DNA from: Cyclobacteriaceae bacterium
GTDB taxonomy: Bacteria > Bacteroidota > Bacteroidia > Cytophagales > Cyclobacteriaceae
DNA length: 64,000 bases
Reading direction: 5' to 3'
NCBI GenBank assembly: GCA_024644875.1
Contig: JAHEGY010000002.1
Coordinates: 1 to 64,000 of the forward strand
In this document: positions 27,601-35,869 of the stretch, piece after piece
Layout of the letters: every line of letters begins with the position of its first letter
Numbering within the stretch: position 1 is the stretch's first letter
The notes under the pieces: model-generated
Told to the model about the DNA's origin: nothing
Databases searched by the model: none
What the model saw: only the letters and a program-made list of their open reading frames with translations
Translations under genes and position numbers: made by a program

Positions 27601-29316
27601 TCTTTTAACAATGCCAATATTAATTTTATAGAACCATTTTATGAAAATCTGATATCAGATTTGGATGGCATAACAAAGGGTACATTTACAATAGGTGGAA
27701 ATATAAAGAAACCTGTTATTAATGGCCAGGCTTTTGTTAATGAAGGAAAAATCACTCTTGATTATTTATACACATCCTATGATTTTGAAGGAAATATATT
27801 GATCACGGAGAATAAGATAAGTGTAAGAGAAATGAAATTGAGGGACAAGTTCGATAATGAAGGAATATTAAATGGTGGAATAATTCATGATTACTTTCGA
27901 AATATAAGATTTGATTTATCCGGCACTTTTAATCAGCTTCTGGTCCTAAACACATCGTCCTCTGATAATGATTTATACTACGGAACAGCTTTTGGAACCG
28001 GCAACCTGCATATTACAGGTCAGGAGAAAAACATTAATATAAAGGTGGATGCTGTCACAAATTCCGGAACCAGGTTTTTTATCCCGCTCACTAGCAGCAA
28101 TAGTGAAGTTATTCAGGAAAATTATATTCAATTTGCCAAGATTGGCGACATGAATATATCAGAAGAAAAGTCAGTAAAAGATGTAATAAAATTAAAGGGA
28201 ATTAAACTCGATTTTGACCTGGAAGTAACACCAGATGCATATTGTGAAATCATATTTGATTTGAAGGCCGGAGATATTATCCGGGGTAGAGGAAATGGAA
28301 AACTTAGTTTAAGTGTTGACACGAAAGGGGAATTCAACATGTTTGGGGACTATGAGATCCAGGAAGGGTGGTACAATTTCACTTTATATAACGTAATCAA
28401 CAAAGAATTCTCCATAGAGCCGAATAGCCGGATATCCTGGTCAGGCGATCCTTATGAGGCAAGACTTGATCTTGTTGCAACCTACAGGCAGTTGGCTGCC
28501 CTTGCACCTTTATTTGCCCGTGAAGACAGTTCTTTCAATAATAATCCTGAAGCCAGGAGAAAATATCCGGCCAATGTTGTACTGCAACTAACAGGACCTC
28601 TAATGTCTCCTGAAATTGATTTTGATATAGATATTACAGACTATCCCAGGCATCTGGTTATTGATGGTGTTAGTTTTGAGACAGTGGTTTCTGCCTTTAA
28701 ATCTGAGATCTATTCAAATGAGCAGGAGCTAAAAAGACAAGTCTTCAGTTTGATCATTTTGAGAAAATTTGCTGAGCAGGGATCTTTCAGCGTGGGTAAT
28801 TCTTTTGGGAATAGCGTAAGTGAATTTATCAGCAATCAGTTAAGTTATTGGATAACGCAGATAGATGAAAACCTTGAAATTGATCTCGATCTGGGCACTC
28901 TTGATCAAAACGCTTTTAATACTTTTCAATACAGATTATCTTATTCCTTTAAGGAGGGTAGGTTCAGGGTAACCAGATCAGGGAATATTTCCAATGAGGA
29001 TGACCCGAATGATCTTTCCAATATAATCGGTGATTGGACCCTTGAATATCTACTCTCACCCGATGGAAAATACAGAGCTAAAATGTATAACCGGTTCAAT
29101 TACAACAGTCTTTACGGAGATAGCCGGAGCCAAACCACCGCAACAGCGGGATTTAGTTTCATGCATACACAGAGTTTTAACAACTTCAGAGATCTATTCA
29201 AATCCAATAAAAAGAAGCGTAAGAATGATAAACAATATATTGAGATCGATGAAGGTGTACTGCCCAGTAAAAAAAATGAAAGCGAAGAAGAGGAAGAATC
29301 TTCTTCTTTTAAATAA
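24700..29316 (+). CDS. tamB: TamB/DUF490 family translocation and assembly protein
   Basis: This 1538-residue protein has an N-terminal membrane anchor (about 25-47, 'IIKILAIIIMFISTIMVSI') and a very long beta-rich body forming the elongated hydrophobic groove of TamB/AsmA-like proteins, thought to bridge the periplasm and move lipid or help outer-membrane protein assembly. The conserved C-terminal DUF490 region is seen in 'GEFNMFGDYEIQEGWYNF', 'RISWSGDPYEARLDL' and 'VLQLTGPLMSPEIDFDI'. The C-terminus is a charged Ser/Glu tail. I keep the GTG at 24700-24702 because AAGGAAG lies about nine bases upstream; an ATG at 24739 is the alternative. It is followed 40 bases later by the photolyase. Confidence 0.88.
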   Translation: MAKKVAKKSLFRLMLWGSYRRPIIKILAIIIMFISTIMVSITAALQFPEIQTRVTQQLAQYLSKRIGLPVKVGFVNIYWLSQIHLEDLLVLDTEADTLIFVRSARLNYGTTSLIMGRDITFNKAIVEGADVRVVRNAPDGRFNINLFDDGLKDIFGSDKPDSLKGRFLIKEIELFDSEFTLSDPYKDTIRNKFNYNQFKIQNLNARGKNLSSKGKNFEIQLESVTGIDSATQLNIKSLSGLYQITRSSMVFRTFNMDLGRSTIEASFVFQFDSIQQMKEFNELVTIIVDVKKSRIYSRDLGYFATVFKRYYQYYDLSGFFSGSVNRFKLDDFNLALGSFSRFRGSASISGLPDVNNTFIDMKIENSILNPEDLGQYFGEETVKGFAKFGRSSFSGRFTGFPVDFVADAEFYTQIGFFDSDINLKLDEEDNLPHYSGSIIAQGLDLGIVMDNEERFQDIDLNGKIEGKGFSKSDADFLLDATIENFGFLGYNYRNILIDGRLSSEIFNGLLAINDPNLDFEMNGEIDLREGNEKVNIIAAIDTAILNKINISEKPASISTQIKVDLKGLDINSITGIITAPETDIMYDNQYASIQNLKLISENSDTLSFLEVSSNDIDGHISGNFKLNNLFEDIPQIVREYFMILRNDSSEIKPYYANKEPADSMNYMIDFNLSLFNINPLMQLFLPDFYIAENSYISGDVTVGTESLISIKTQIDTIGYKTIKFYNNNFELFTKKQSDTTLINAKLKISSETQENAKKTQTNNLMVDVDWKIDHIDLDFNIDQIEKGNEIKIINTIDLLPGSTIIKFQPSKIIILNDQWNFSPDNNIEIKGKEIQFSNIHLSNESQYVELTGQISNDSSKALYLNINDFVITNLNPVLPREFHGVLNGYTSLKRYYQNPIIISDLVIKDLIFERFPSGDVHASSQWNGNEQRMGINFEVFKEENVKIIDVQGSYYPDKDQNKLDLTASFNNANINFIEPFYENLISDLDGITKGTFTIGGNIKKPVINGQAFVNEGKITLDYLYTSYDFEGNILITENKISVREMKLRDKFDNEGILNGGIIHDYFRNIRFDLSGTFNQLLVLNTSSSDNDLYYGTAFGTGNLHITGQEKNINIKVDAVTNSGTRFFIPLTSSNSEVIQENYIQFAKIGDMNISEEKSVKDVIKLKGIKLDFDLEVTPDAYCEIIFDLKAGDIIRGRGNGKLSLSVDTKGEFNMFGDYEIQEGWYNFTLYNVINKEFSIEPNSRISWSGDPYEARLDLVATYRQLAALAPLFAREDSSFNNNPEARRKYPANVVLQLTGPLMSPEIDFDIDITDYPRHLVIDGVSFETVVSAFKSEIYSNEQELKRQVFSLIILRKFAEQGSFSVGNSFGNSVSEFISNQLSYWITQIDENLEIDLDLGTLDQNAFNTFQYRLSYSFKEGRFRVTRSGNISNEDDPNDLSNIIGDWTLEYLLSPDGKYRAKMYNRFNYNSLYGDSRSQTTATAGFSFMHTQSFNNFRDLFKSNKKKRKNDKQYIEIDEGVLPSKKNESEEEEESSSFK

Positions 29317-29356
29317 TTCTAACAATTTATTATCAAATCAGTTTTAATATTAAAAA

Positions 29357-30664
29357 TTGTCTGCCGCTTCTTTAATAAATATTTTCTGGTTTCGTCGGGA
29401 CCTTAGACTTGAAGATAATACAGGCTTGTATAATGCCCTGAAATCAGGCCATAAAGTCCTTCCTATCTTTATATTTGATAAAAGCATTTTGAATGATTTA
29501 GAAGATAAATCTGATGCCAGGATCACATATATTTATAATCAGCTCACAGAGCTTAACAAAAAGCTGTCTAAACATCATTCCAGGGTTTCTTTATTATACG
29601 GTGAGCCTTTGTCTGTATTCAAATCTTTGCTCAATACATATAATGTAAAAGCTGTCTACTCAAATGAAGATTATGAGCCCTATGCCATATCAAGGGATGC
29701 AAGGGTGAAAGAATTTGTTAATTCCAATGGAATCGAGTTTCACCAATACAAGGATCATGTGATATTCCATAAAACGGATGTTCTGAATAAAAGCGATGAA
29801 CCATACAAAGTTTTTTCGGCGTATAAAAAAAGATGGCTTCAGGAGTTTGAAGCTTCTGAATTATCCTATTTCTCTTCTGAGGATTCATTAAATAATCTTA
29901 TTGAAGTGCACTCCGGCGTGGGCGTTAAACTCAGAGAGATGGGTTTCACTGAAAATAAAGATAAATTTCCTGAAAACAGACTGGATCCATCCCTGATCAG
30001 GGGTTATGCGAATAACAGGGATTATCCACATATTAATGGTACGTCGAGGCTCGGGGTACATCTCAGGCATGGTGCCCTCAGTATCCGAAGTGCTGTTAAG
30101 TTTGGTTTGAAATACAGTTCTGTCTGGCTAAACGAGTTAATTTGGCGGGAATTTTTTTCCATGATCCTCTATCATTTTCCTGCGGTGGTTACTAACTCCT
30201 TTAAAACCAAGTATGATGAAATTCCATGGATAAATAACCCGGAAGATTTTGACAGATGGTGTCAGGGCCAAACCGGGTATCCCATCGTGGATGCAGGAAT
30301 GAGGCAGTTAAATAATACAGGGTTTATGCATAACCGTGCAAGAATGATAACGGCATCTTTTCTTACCAAGCATCTATTGATCGACTGGCGCTGGGGCGAG
30401 GCGTATTTTGCAAAAAAGCTGCTTGATTATGAACTTGCATCCAACAATGGGGGTTGGCAATGGTCTGCAGGTTCAGGTACAGATGCACAACCTTATTTTC
30501 GCATATTTAATCCCTATGCTCAAGCCAGGAAATTCGATCCTGAGCAATTGTATATTAAAAGATGGATCCCTGAATATAATTCTAAAAATTACCCAAACCC
30601 GATTATTGATCATACTTTTGCCAGACAAAGAGCCATTGAAACTTATAAAAAAGCACTCAGATAA
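29357..30664 (+). CDS. phrB: deoxyribodipyrimidine photolyase
   Basis: This light-driven enzyme splits UV-made cyclobutane pyrimidine dimers. The 435-residue protein has the N-terminal antenna domain ('IFWFRRDLRLEDNTGLYNAL') and the C-terminal FAD domain ('WGEAYFAKKLLDYELASNNGGWQW', short blocks 'WREFFSMILYHFP', 'GYPIVDAGMRQLNNTGFMHNRARM'-type and 'DYELASNNGGWQWSAGSGTD'). The tryptophan-rich electron-transfer path and the ASNNG.WQW signature are kept. An in-frame stop lies just upstream and no ATG or GTG is available near the conserved 'FWFRRDL', so the TTG at 29357-29359 is the likely start. It is followed eight bases later by a DUF2027/Smr gene. Confidence 0.93.
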   Translation: MSAASLINIFWFRRDLRLEDNTGLYNALKSGHKVLPIFIFDKSILNDLEDKSDARITYIYNQLTELNKKLSKHHSRVSLLYGEPLSVFKSLLNTYNVKAVYSNEDYEPYAISRDARVKEFVNSNGIEFHQYKDHVIFHKTDVLNKSDEPYKVFSAYKKRWLQEFEASELSYFSSEDSLNNLIEVHSGVGVKLREMGFTENKDKFPENRLDPSLIRGYANNRDYPHINGTSRLGVHLRHGALSIRSAVKFGLKYSSVWLNELIWREFFSMILYHFPAVVTNSFKTKYDEIPWINNPEDFDRWCQGQTGYPIVDAGMRQLNNTGFMHNRARMITASFLTKHLLIDWRWGEAYFAKKLLDYELASNNGGWQWSAGSGTDAQPYFRIFNPYAQARKFDPEQLYIKRWIPEYNSKNYPNPIIDHTFARQRAIETYKKALR

Positions 30665-30672
30665 AGCAAAAA

Positions 30673-31629
30673 ATGAATATTGGTGATAAAGTAAGATTGC
30701 TGCACGGAACTGAAGAAGGCATAATCCGGAAAATAATTGATAAAAGAACTGTTGAGATTGAGATTGAAGATGGGTTTCTTATTCCTGTACTAAGACAGGA
30801 AATTGTAATAATATCCCCTGATGAAGATCCGGCAAATACTTCAATAAACCTGATGACATCAGGATCATTTAAAAAATCGAGCACGGAAGAAGATTTGCAG
30901 CAGAAAGGGATTTTTGTTGGAATTACAATTGAACAAAATACGAGTTCCGGGTGGATAATCAACAATTCAGGAGATATAGTATTATTTGCCATTTATGAAA
31001 GAAAGTCAGATGGATTAGAAGGGGTGTCCCACGGTGTCCTTAATAATAAGACATATGCTAAAATTGCAGATTGGGGAGCAGGTGCACCTCTAAGACTTCC
31101 TGTAGTATTTGTGGATATTATAAAGTTTGAAAGCAGGATAAAGGACCATATGGAACCTTTATCAAAAAAAATAGATTTGCAATCTATTACAAAAGATCGT
31201 GAACACAGTCCCCTGCCTTTGCTCGGCAACTCCGGAATTCTGATTCCGATGGAGGAAGAAATGATGCTGCCTGATGCTCAGGTTATCAAAGAAGCTTTAT
31301 TTTCCGGGACAGCAGAGGTTCAGCGTAAGGATAAAGTTAAAAAGCAGAAAATTAAGGAAGTCGATTTACATATTGAAGCCCTTTCGGAAGATTACCGATC
31401 GCTTAACAGTGATGAGATCCTGAACATTCAACTATCGGAATTTAATTCTTCTCTGGAAAATGCTGTTATCAGCGGAGTTGAAGAGATCACCTTTATACAT
31501 GGTATTGGCAATGGTATTCTCCGCAATAAAATACATAAAATATTGAGTCAATATCCTCACATAAAGTATTTTGAGGATGCCAGGAAGGAAAAATTCGGCT
31601 TTGGTGCTACAAAAGTCCATTTGAAATAA
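30673..31629 (+). CDS. DUF2027/Smr domain protein
   Basis: The 318-residue protein starts with a KOW/SH3-like segment ('IGDKVRLLHGTEEGIIRKII') and a DUF2027 beta domain. It ends in a small MutS-related (Smr) domain with 'EVDLHIEAL' (the LDLHG-like motif, here DLHIE), 'FIHGIGNGILRNKI' (HGxGxG) and 'FGFGATKVHLK'. Smr domains nick or bind branched or collided nucleic acids; this Bacteroidota-type architecture is common but its role is not defined. The usual Gly of LDLHG is replaced by Ile. It sits eight bases after phrB and probably shares its mRNA. Confidence 0.85.
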   Translation: MNIGDKVRLLHGTEEGIIRKIIDKRTVEIEIEDGFLIPVLRQEIVIISPDEDPANTSINLMTSGSFKKSSTEEDLQQKGIFVGITIEQNTSSGWIINNSGDIVLFAIYERKSDGLEGVSHGVLNNKTYAKIADWGAGAPLRLPVVFVDIIKFESRIKDHMEPLSKKIDLQSITKDREHSPLPLLGNSGILIPMEEEMMLPDAQVIKEALFSGTAEVQRKDKVKKQKIKEVDLHIEALSEDYRSLNSDEILNIQLSEFNSSLENAVISGVEEITFIHGIGNGILRNKIHKILSQYPHIKYFEDARKEKFGFGATKVHLK

Positions 31630-31705
31630 GAAATCTTGTTTTGTTTCGTTAACTTTAGCAAGGAATAATACAATAAAATATTTTAATAATTAACTAACCG
31701 GACCT

Positions 31706-32110
31706 ATGGACTTTAATTTTAGTGAATTAATGGAAAAAATCGCCGAAGATATTGGCGGTCAATTTTCAGAATACGATAAATTCAAATCAGTGATTATCGT
31801 ACCCCTACAAGAAAATCGATACCAAGCTGTTGTAGGTGTTCTTAAACACAACGAAAAATTGAATAAAACCAGGCTAGAATTCTCCTCTAAAGTATGTCAG
31901 CTATCCGAAAGTGTAGATCTGAAAGAACTATTAATGGAAAATGCCAAGACCTGTTATGCAAGATTTGTGATTGTGGATGATTATGTCCGTGTAGAGGGTT
32001 CAGCGTTCCTAGAAAGTGTAACAGAGAGCGGTATTAAGGAAATAATTGATGAGGTGGCTAATATGGCTGATGCCTGGGAATTGAAATTAACAGGCTTGGA
32101 TGTTCACTAA
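31706..32110 (+). CDS. small conserved protein of unknown function
   Basis: This 134-residue, acidic, soluble protein has no signal or membrane segment. The pattern of alternating strands and end helices ('MDFNFSELMEKIAEDIG' then 'SVIIVPLQENRYQAVVGVL' and final 'IIDEVANMADAWELKLTG') resembles the YbjN/type III chaperone-like fold, but similarity is only by eye. It lies between the Smr gene and rnpB with about 75 bases upstream. A partial promoter-like TAACTTTA is present at 31650-31657. Function is unknown. Confidence 0.6.
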   Translation: MDFNFSELMEKIAEDIGGQFSEYDKFKSVIIVPLQENRYQAVVGVLKHNEKLNKTRLEFSSKVCQLSESVDLKELLMENAKTCYARFVIVDDYVRVEGSAFLESVTESGIKEIIDEVANMADAWELKLTGLDVH

Positions 32111-32157
32111 AAATCCAAGAATATAAACCCATTTTTATTATCTTCGTATTCTTGAAT

Positions 32158-32546
32158 TAAATGCAGGTTTTCTTATCGCCCCGATAATATCGGGGAGGAA
32201 AGTCCGGGCAACATAGAGCACCGTACTTCCTAACAGGAAGGTCCCGGTATATATCGGGAACAGATAGTGCCACAGAAAATATACCGTCCCACCACAGGCG
32301 GGATAAGGGTGAAAAGGTGGGGTAAGAGCCCACCGCTTCAATGGTGACATTGGAGGCATGGTAAACCTTACGGGTTGAAAGACCAAATAGGTTCTGTCTT
32401 CTGCTTTTGCGGAATCGGGTTGCTCGCTCGATCAATTTGAGTCAGAATGGGTAGGTCGATCGATCCTGTTAGTGATAACAGGGCTAGATAAATGATAAGA
32501 CCCCGATTTATCGGGGACAGAACCCGGCTTATAAACCTGCATTTTT
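32158..32546 (+). ncRNA. rnpB: RNase P RNA, class A
   Basis: The catalytic RNA of RNase P trims the 5' leader of pre-tRNAs. The conserved P4-related blocks are visible: 'GAGGAAAGTCCGGGC' (about 32195-32210), 'CACAGAAA' (about 32270-32278), 'GGGTGAAAAGGTGGGGTAAGAGCCCACCGC'-type region (32307-32337), 'GGTAAACC' (32359-32367) and 'AGATAAATGATAAGACC' with the closing 'ACAGAACCCGGCTTAT' (about 32516-32532). The ends pair as P1: AAATGCAGGTTT at the 5' side and AAACCTGCATTT at the 3' side, followed by T residues. Ends are given to within a few bases. A weak upstream box, TATTCTTG, is at 32147-32154. Confidence 0.95.
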
Positions 32547-32561
32547 AAATTTTATTAAAAT

Positions 32562-33719
32562 ATGCCCAAAATACTGATAATTGACGATGAAGCGAGTATT
32601 AGAAACACGCTCAGGGAAATTTTAGAATATGAAAAGTATCAGGTTGATGAAGCTTCTGACGGGGAGTTAGGTCTTGAGATGTTAGAAAACAACAAATATG
32701 ATGTTGTTTTATGTGATATTAAAATGCCCAAACTGGATGGCATTGAGGTTTTGGAACGTTCAATTTCCTCTGGCATTGATACACCCTTTATCATGATATC
32801 AGCACATGGGACCATAGAAACCGCCGTTGAAGCTACAAAAAAGGGGGCTTTTGATTTTATCCAAAAACCGCCTGACCTAAACAGGCTGCTTCTGACTTTG
32901 AGGAATGCACAGGATAAATCTCTCCTGGTAAATGAAACCAAAACCCTGAAAAGAAAGATATCTAAAGCCTATGATATTGTAGGTGATTCGGCAGCGATCA
33001 ATCAGGTAAAAGAAACCATTGAGAAAGTGGCTCCAACCGATGCCAGGGTATTGATAACTGGCGAAAATGGTACAGGAAAGGAATTGGTTGCCAGATGGAT
33101 ACATGAAAAAAGCAATCGACATAAACTTCCACTCATTGAAGTAAACTGTGCCGCAATACCATCAGAATTAATAGAAAGTGAACTCTTCGGTCATGAAAAA
33201 GGCTCCTTTACATCAGCCGTTAAGCAAAGAATTGGGAAATTTGAACAGGCTAATGGAGGCACTTTATTTCTCGATGAAATTGGAGATATGAGTCTTTCCG
33301 CCCAGGCCAAGGTTCTCAGGGCTCTACAGGAAAACAGAATTACCAGGGTGGGTGGTGATAAGGACATTAAGGTGGATACCAGAGTAATAGCTGCCACCAA
33401 CAAAGACCTTAAAAAGGAGATCAGCGAGAATAAATTCCGGGAGGACCTATATCACAGAATCGGGGTAATCATTATAAACGTACCTCCTCTAAGAGAAAGA
33501 AAGGATGATGTCCCTTTACTGGTTGAAAGGTTTTTATCTGATATAGCCCTCGAGTATGGTAATAAACCAAAATCAATCACTCCTGATGCTATTAAAATGC
33601 TTCAGAATATGCCATGGACTGGTAACATTCGTGAAATCAGGAATGTAATAGAACGGCTGGTTATTATGTGTAATACCGAGATTACAAAAGACGATATATC
33701 CAAATATGCAATGCTGTAA
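32562..33719 (+). CDS. NtrC-like sigma-54 response regulator lacking a DNA-binding domain
   Basis: The 385-residue protein has a receiver domain (1-120; Asp52 phospho-acceptor in 'VVLCDIKMPKLDG') and a sigma-54 AAA+ domain (about 137-370) with Walker A 'GENGTGKE' (167-174), Walker B 'TLFLDE' (234-239) and the arginine-finger region 'HRIGVIIINVPPLRERKDD'. The sigma-54 contact loop reads GSFTSA (214-219) instead of GAFTGA. The chain ends about 15 residues after the AAA+ domain ('DDISKYAML'), so the usual Fis-type helix-turn-helix is absent. It lies just after rnpB, with no histidine kinase next to it. It would act on sigma-54 holoenzyme from solution, or through a partner. Confidence 0.9.
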   Translation: MPKILIIDDEASIRNTLREILEYEKYQVDEASDGELGLEMLENNKYDVVLCDIKMPKLDGIEVLERSISSGIDTPFIMISAHGTIETAVEATKKGAFDFIQKPPDLNRLLLTLRNAQDKSLLVNETKTLKRKISKAYDIVGDSAAINQVKETIEKVAPTDARVLITGENGTGKELVARWIHEKSNRHKLPLIEVNCAAIPSELIESELFGHEKGSFTSAVKQRIGKFEQANGGTLFLDEIGDMSLSAQAKVLRALQENRITRVGGDKDIKVDTRVIAATNKDLKKEISENKFREDLYHRIGVIIINVPPLRERKDDVPLLVERFLSDIALEYGNKPKSITPDAIKMLQNMPWTGNIREIRNVIERLVIMCNTEITKDDISKYAML

Positions 33720-33731
33720 GGATATTTCTAT

Positions 33732-33866
33732 CTAAACATCCTTTTCGTTCAACTCCTGCTTTTGAATACTGTCTTCTGTATAAGTAGGACAGGTTTTTTG
33801 AGCACATGCTGATATCCCAAATACACCAAATGCAAGAAGTAATGCTATGATTCTTAATTTATACAT
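33732..33866 (-). CDS. very small lipoprotein (44 residues)
   Basis: A short frame encodes a complete lipoprotein-type leader (MYKLRIIALLLAFGVFGISAC, Cys21) and a 23-residue mature tail with a second cysteine in 'KTCPTYTED'. It lies alone in the gap between the NtrC-like gene and an oxidoreductase, and has a tidy start and stop. Small exported peptides of this kind with 'CPTY' are, in my recollection, seen in other Cytophagales. Function is unknown; the mature part is too short for a domain. The rest of the gap (33867-34025) is AT-rich with nothing recognised. Confidence 0.6.
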   Translation of the reverse strand: MYKLRIIALLLAFGVFGISACAQKTCPTYTEDSIQKQELNEKDV

Positions 33867-34025
33867 AGTTTAACATTTTAATCGTGAACAAATATAAATA
33901 ATCGCTGAGCTATTCAAAACGGATAAACTGAATAATTCAACAATTAATATCCCTATTCTAATAAAGGTAAACGCTATTCGTCGTCTTTTAGTATTTTAAA
34001 TATATCTAAATAGGTAAAAATCCAA

Positions 34026-35045
34026 TTAAATGCGCTTGCAGAGCTTTTCCATTACCTTATTTGTTCTTGCTCCGGAAACCCCTGTGCTTGGGCATTTATC
34101 CTCACCCCTTAATTCCCCGACAATTGTTGTAATTAAGGGTAATTGAATATGTCTGGGAAGCATAAATGGAATTATTTCTTCACCCTTTTCCTCTGTTTCA
34201 AGTGTAACTGATCCATCTCCAAAATAACTGAAACTAATCTGTCCTTTACTTCCTATTATTGTTGTTTTTTCAATGCTGGATACCCTTGAAGTAGTAAAGC
34301 ACCAGGTTCCCTGTCCTATTACCCCGTTCTCAAAATAAAATGACCCTGATACAATATCCTCCGCAGGATATAAGCCTGCCTGGTTATGCGCGAAACCTTC
34401 TGCATCCAATACAGGACCAAGAAGATAGTCAAGGAAATCCAACTGATGGGATGCAAGATCATAAAAGTATCCACCACCAGCAATTTCTGGAAAAATACGC
34501 CAGTTGTCTTTGCTTTCACTTGCACCAACAATATCCGGATGAAGGGTTTTATATAATTTAATATCTACATTGCGAATATCCCCTATTGCTCCTTCCTGAA
34601 CCAATTCTTTAATTTTCAGAAAGTTCGGCAGCCTTCTCCTGTAGTAAGCTACAAATAAGGGTACATTGGCATTTTCGCAGGTCTCAACCATTTTTACACA
34701 CTCCTGGTATGTTCTCGCCATTGGTTTTTCAACATACACTGGTTTGCCGGCAGCTGCTGACATTTGTGTGTATCTCATATGAGAATCCGGCGGTGTCGCT
34801 ATATATATTGCATTGATCTCCGTATCATGAATTAATTTTTCAGCATCATCATACCATTTTGGCACATTGTGCCTTTTGGCATAATCTGCTGCTTTTTGTC
34901 CATTGCGACGCATAACCGCAACCAGTCTGGAATTTTTGATCATGTTAAAGGCCGGGCCGCTTTTCACTTCGCACACATCGCCCGAGCCAATGATCCCCCA
35001 ATTTACCTCGGATAATCTTTTCGTGGACATATTGGTATTTTTCAT
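34026..35045 (-). CDS. Gfo/Idh/MocA family oxidoreductase
   Basis: The 339-residue protein has an N-terminal NAD(P)-binding Rossmann fold ('VNWGIIGSGDVCEVKSGPAF'), 'AIYIATPPDSHMRYT', the catalytic 'EKPMAR' (EKP motif intact) and the C-terminal 'GGGYFYDLASHQLDFLDYLLG', containing the substrate-site Asp and His. Two starts are possible, ATG at 35043-35045 or ATG at 35028-35030 (MSTKRL). No signal peptide is present. It differs from the oxidoreductase at 18966 in length and sequence. It lies next to relics of cyclase genes and near a GH5 and a mannonate dehydratase gene, so a sugar or sugar-acid substrate is a reasonable guess. Confidence 0.88.
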   Translation of the reverse strand: MKNTNMSTKRLSEVNWGIIGSGDVCEVKSGPAFNMIKNSRLVAVMRRNGQKAADYAKRHNVPKWYDDAEKLIHDTEINAIYIATPPDSHMRYTQMSAAAGKPVYVEKPMARTYQECVKMVETCENANVPLFVAYYRRRLPNFLKIKELVQEGAIGDIRNVDIKLYKTLHPDIVGASESKDNWRIFPEIAGGGYFYDLASHQLDFLDYLLGPVLDAEGFAHNQAGLYPAEDIVSGSFYFENGVIGQGTWCFTTSRVSSIEKTTIIGSKGQISFSYFGDGSVTLETEEKGEEIIPFMLPRHIQLPLITTIVGELRGEDKCPSTGVSGARTNKVMEKLCKRI

Positions 35046-35169
35046 CTATATTAATAAAAAATGCATGGATTTTAAATAATTATCCACATATATTAATCAA
35101 TGAAACGTCCATAAATATTTGATTCAAACATTTCATATGTGGAAATGAATAATATTTTAATGGTAAGTT

Positions 35170-35198
35170 CCCCCGCTGATTGGTGGGGCAGGCCTGCC
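35170..35198. repeat. GC-rich REP-like palindromic element
   Basis: CCCCC (35170-35174) can pair with GGGG (35185-35188), overlapping a perfect 12-bp palindrome GGCAGGCCTGCC (35187-35198). It is far more GC-rich than its surroundings and abuts the broken 5' end of a TPR gene fragment. Only one copy was found in the window. Confidence 0.35.
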
Positions 35199-35210
35199 TG
35201 AATCCATCTT

Positions 35211-35702
35211 TTGACAAGAGTCGGGCACGAGGCACTCATTGAAGATCCGGAATTTGTCCTTCCCTATACAGGATTAAGTGATTCTTATTTAGCCCTGGGC
35301 TTTTATCATGTTATGAATTTTAAAGAAGCTGGACTCAAATCAAAACATTATGCATTAAGAGGTCTTGAACTGGATAGAAATATTGGAGAAACGCATGCCG
35401 CCTATGCGACCAATATATTATGTTTTGACTGGCGATGGTCTGAGGCTGAGAAAGAATACCTGGAGGCTATAAGGCTTAATCCCGAAGATGTTGAAGCACA
35501 CCATATGTATGCCCACTTATTGGAATCTACAAGCCGTTTTGACGAAGCCATCAAAGAGATGGGACAAGCATTGGAATATCTGGAAAAATGTTTTGAAGAT
35601 GGAGATGTTTATCTGTTCTATATTCCCATTGATGCAGTATTTAAAGAATTACATTCGGATCCTAGATTCAAGTTGATATTAAAGAAAATGGGACTGGGAT
35701 AA
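35211..35702 (+). pseudogene. TPR C-terminal fragment of a cyclase/TPR-type gene
   Basis: The frame starts with a TTG right after an in-frame TGA and encodes 163 residues resembling the C-terminal TPR part of Bacteroidota adenylate cyclase/TPR proteins: 'LIEDPEFVLPYTGLSDSYLALG', 'AEKEYLEAIRLNPEDVEAHHMYAHLL', and the characteristic end 'LHSDPRFKLILKKMGLG' (each quoted in part). The N-terminal cyclase and membrane parts are missing, and upstream is a GC-rich palindromic element and no ribosome site. I read it as a remnant rather than an intact gene, though it could still be translated as a short TPR protein. Confidence 0.6.
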
Positions 35703-35869
35703 ACTTCACTGATCTATTCCGTCTATTAACCAAGAAAAATAAAATTCAGCAGACCAATCAACTAAATTGTATTACTCGTTTATATCTCATTTCGCTTTCC
35801 AACTCCAATTACATTGAAAATAAGATCGAATATGCTTATATTACTTTTACATTACCAGGCCGGATAAAA

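Noticed and set aside
32138-32435. Minus-strand frames of 82 and 92 residues
   Set aside because: They lie antisense within RNase P RNA, whose conserved blocks explain the sequence.
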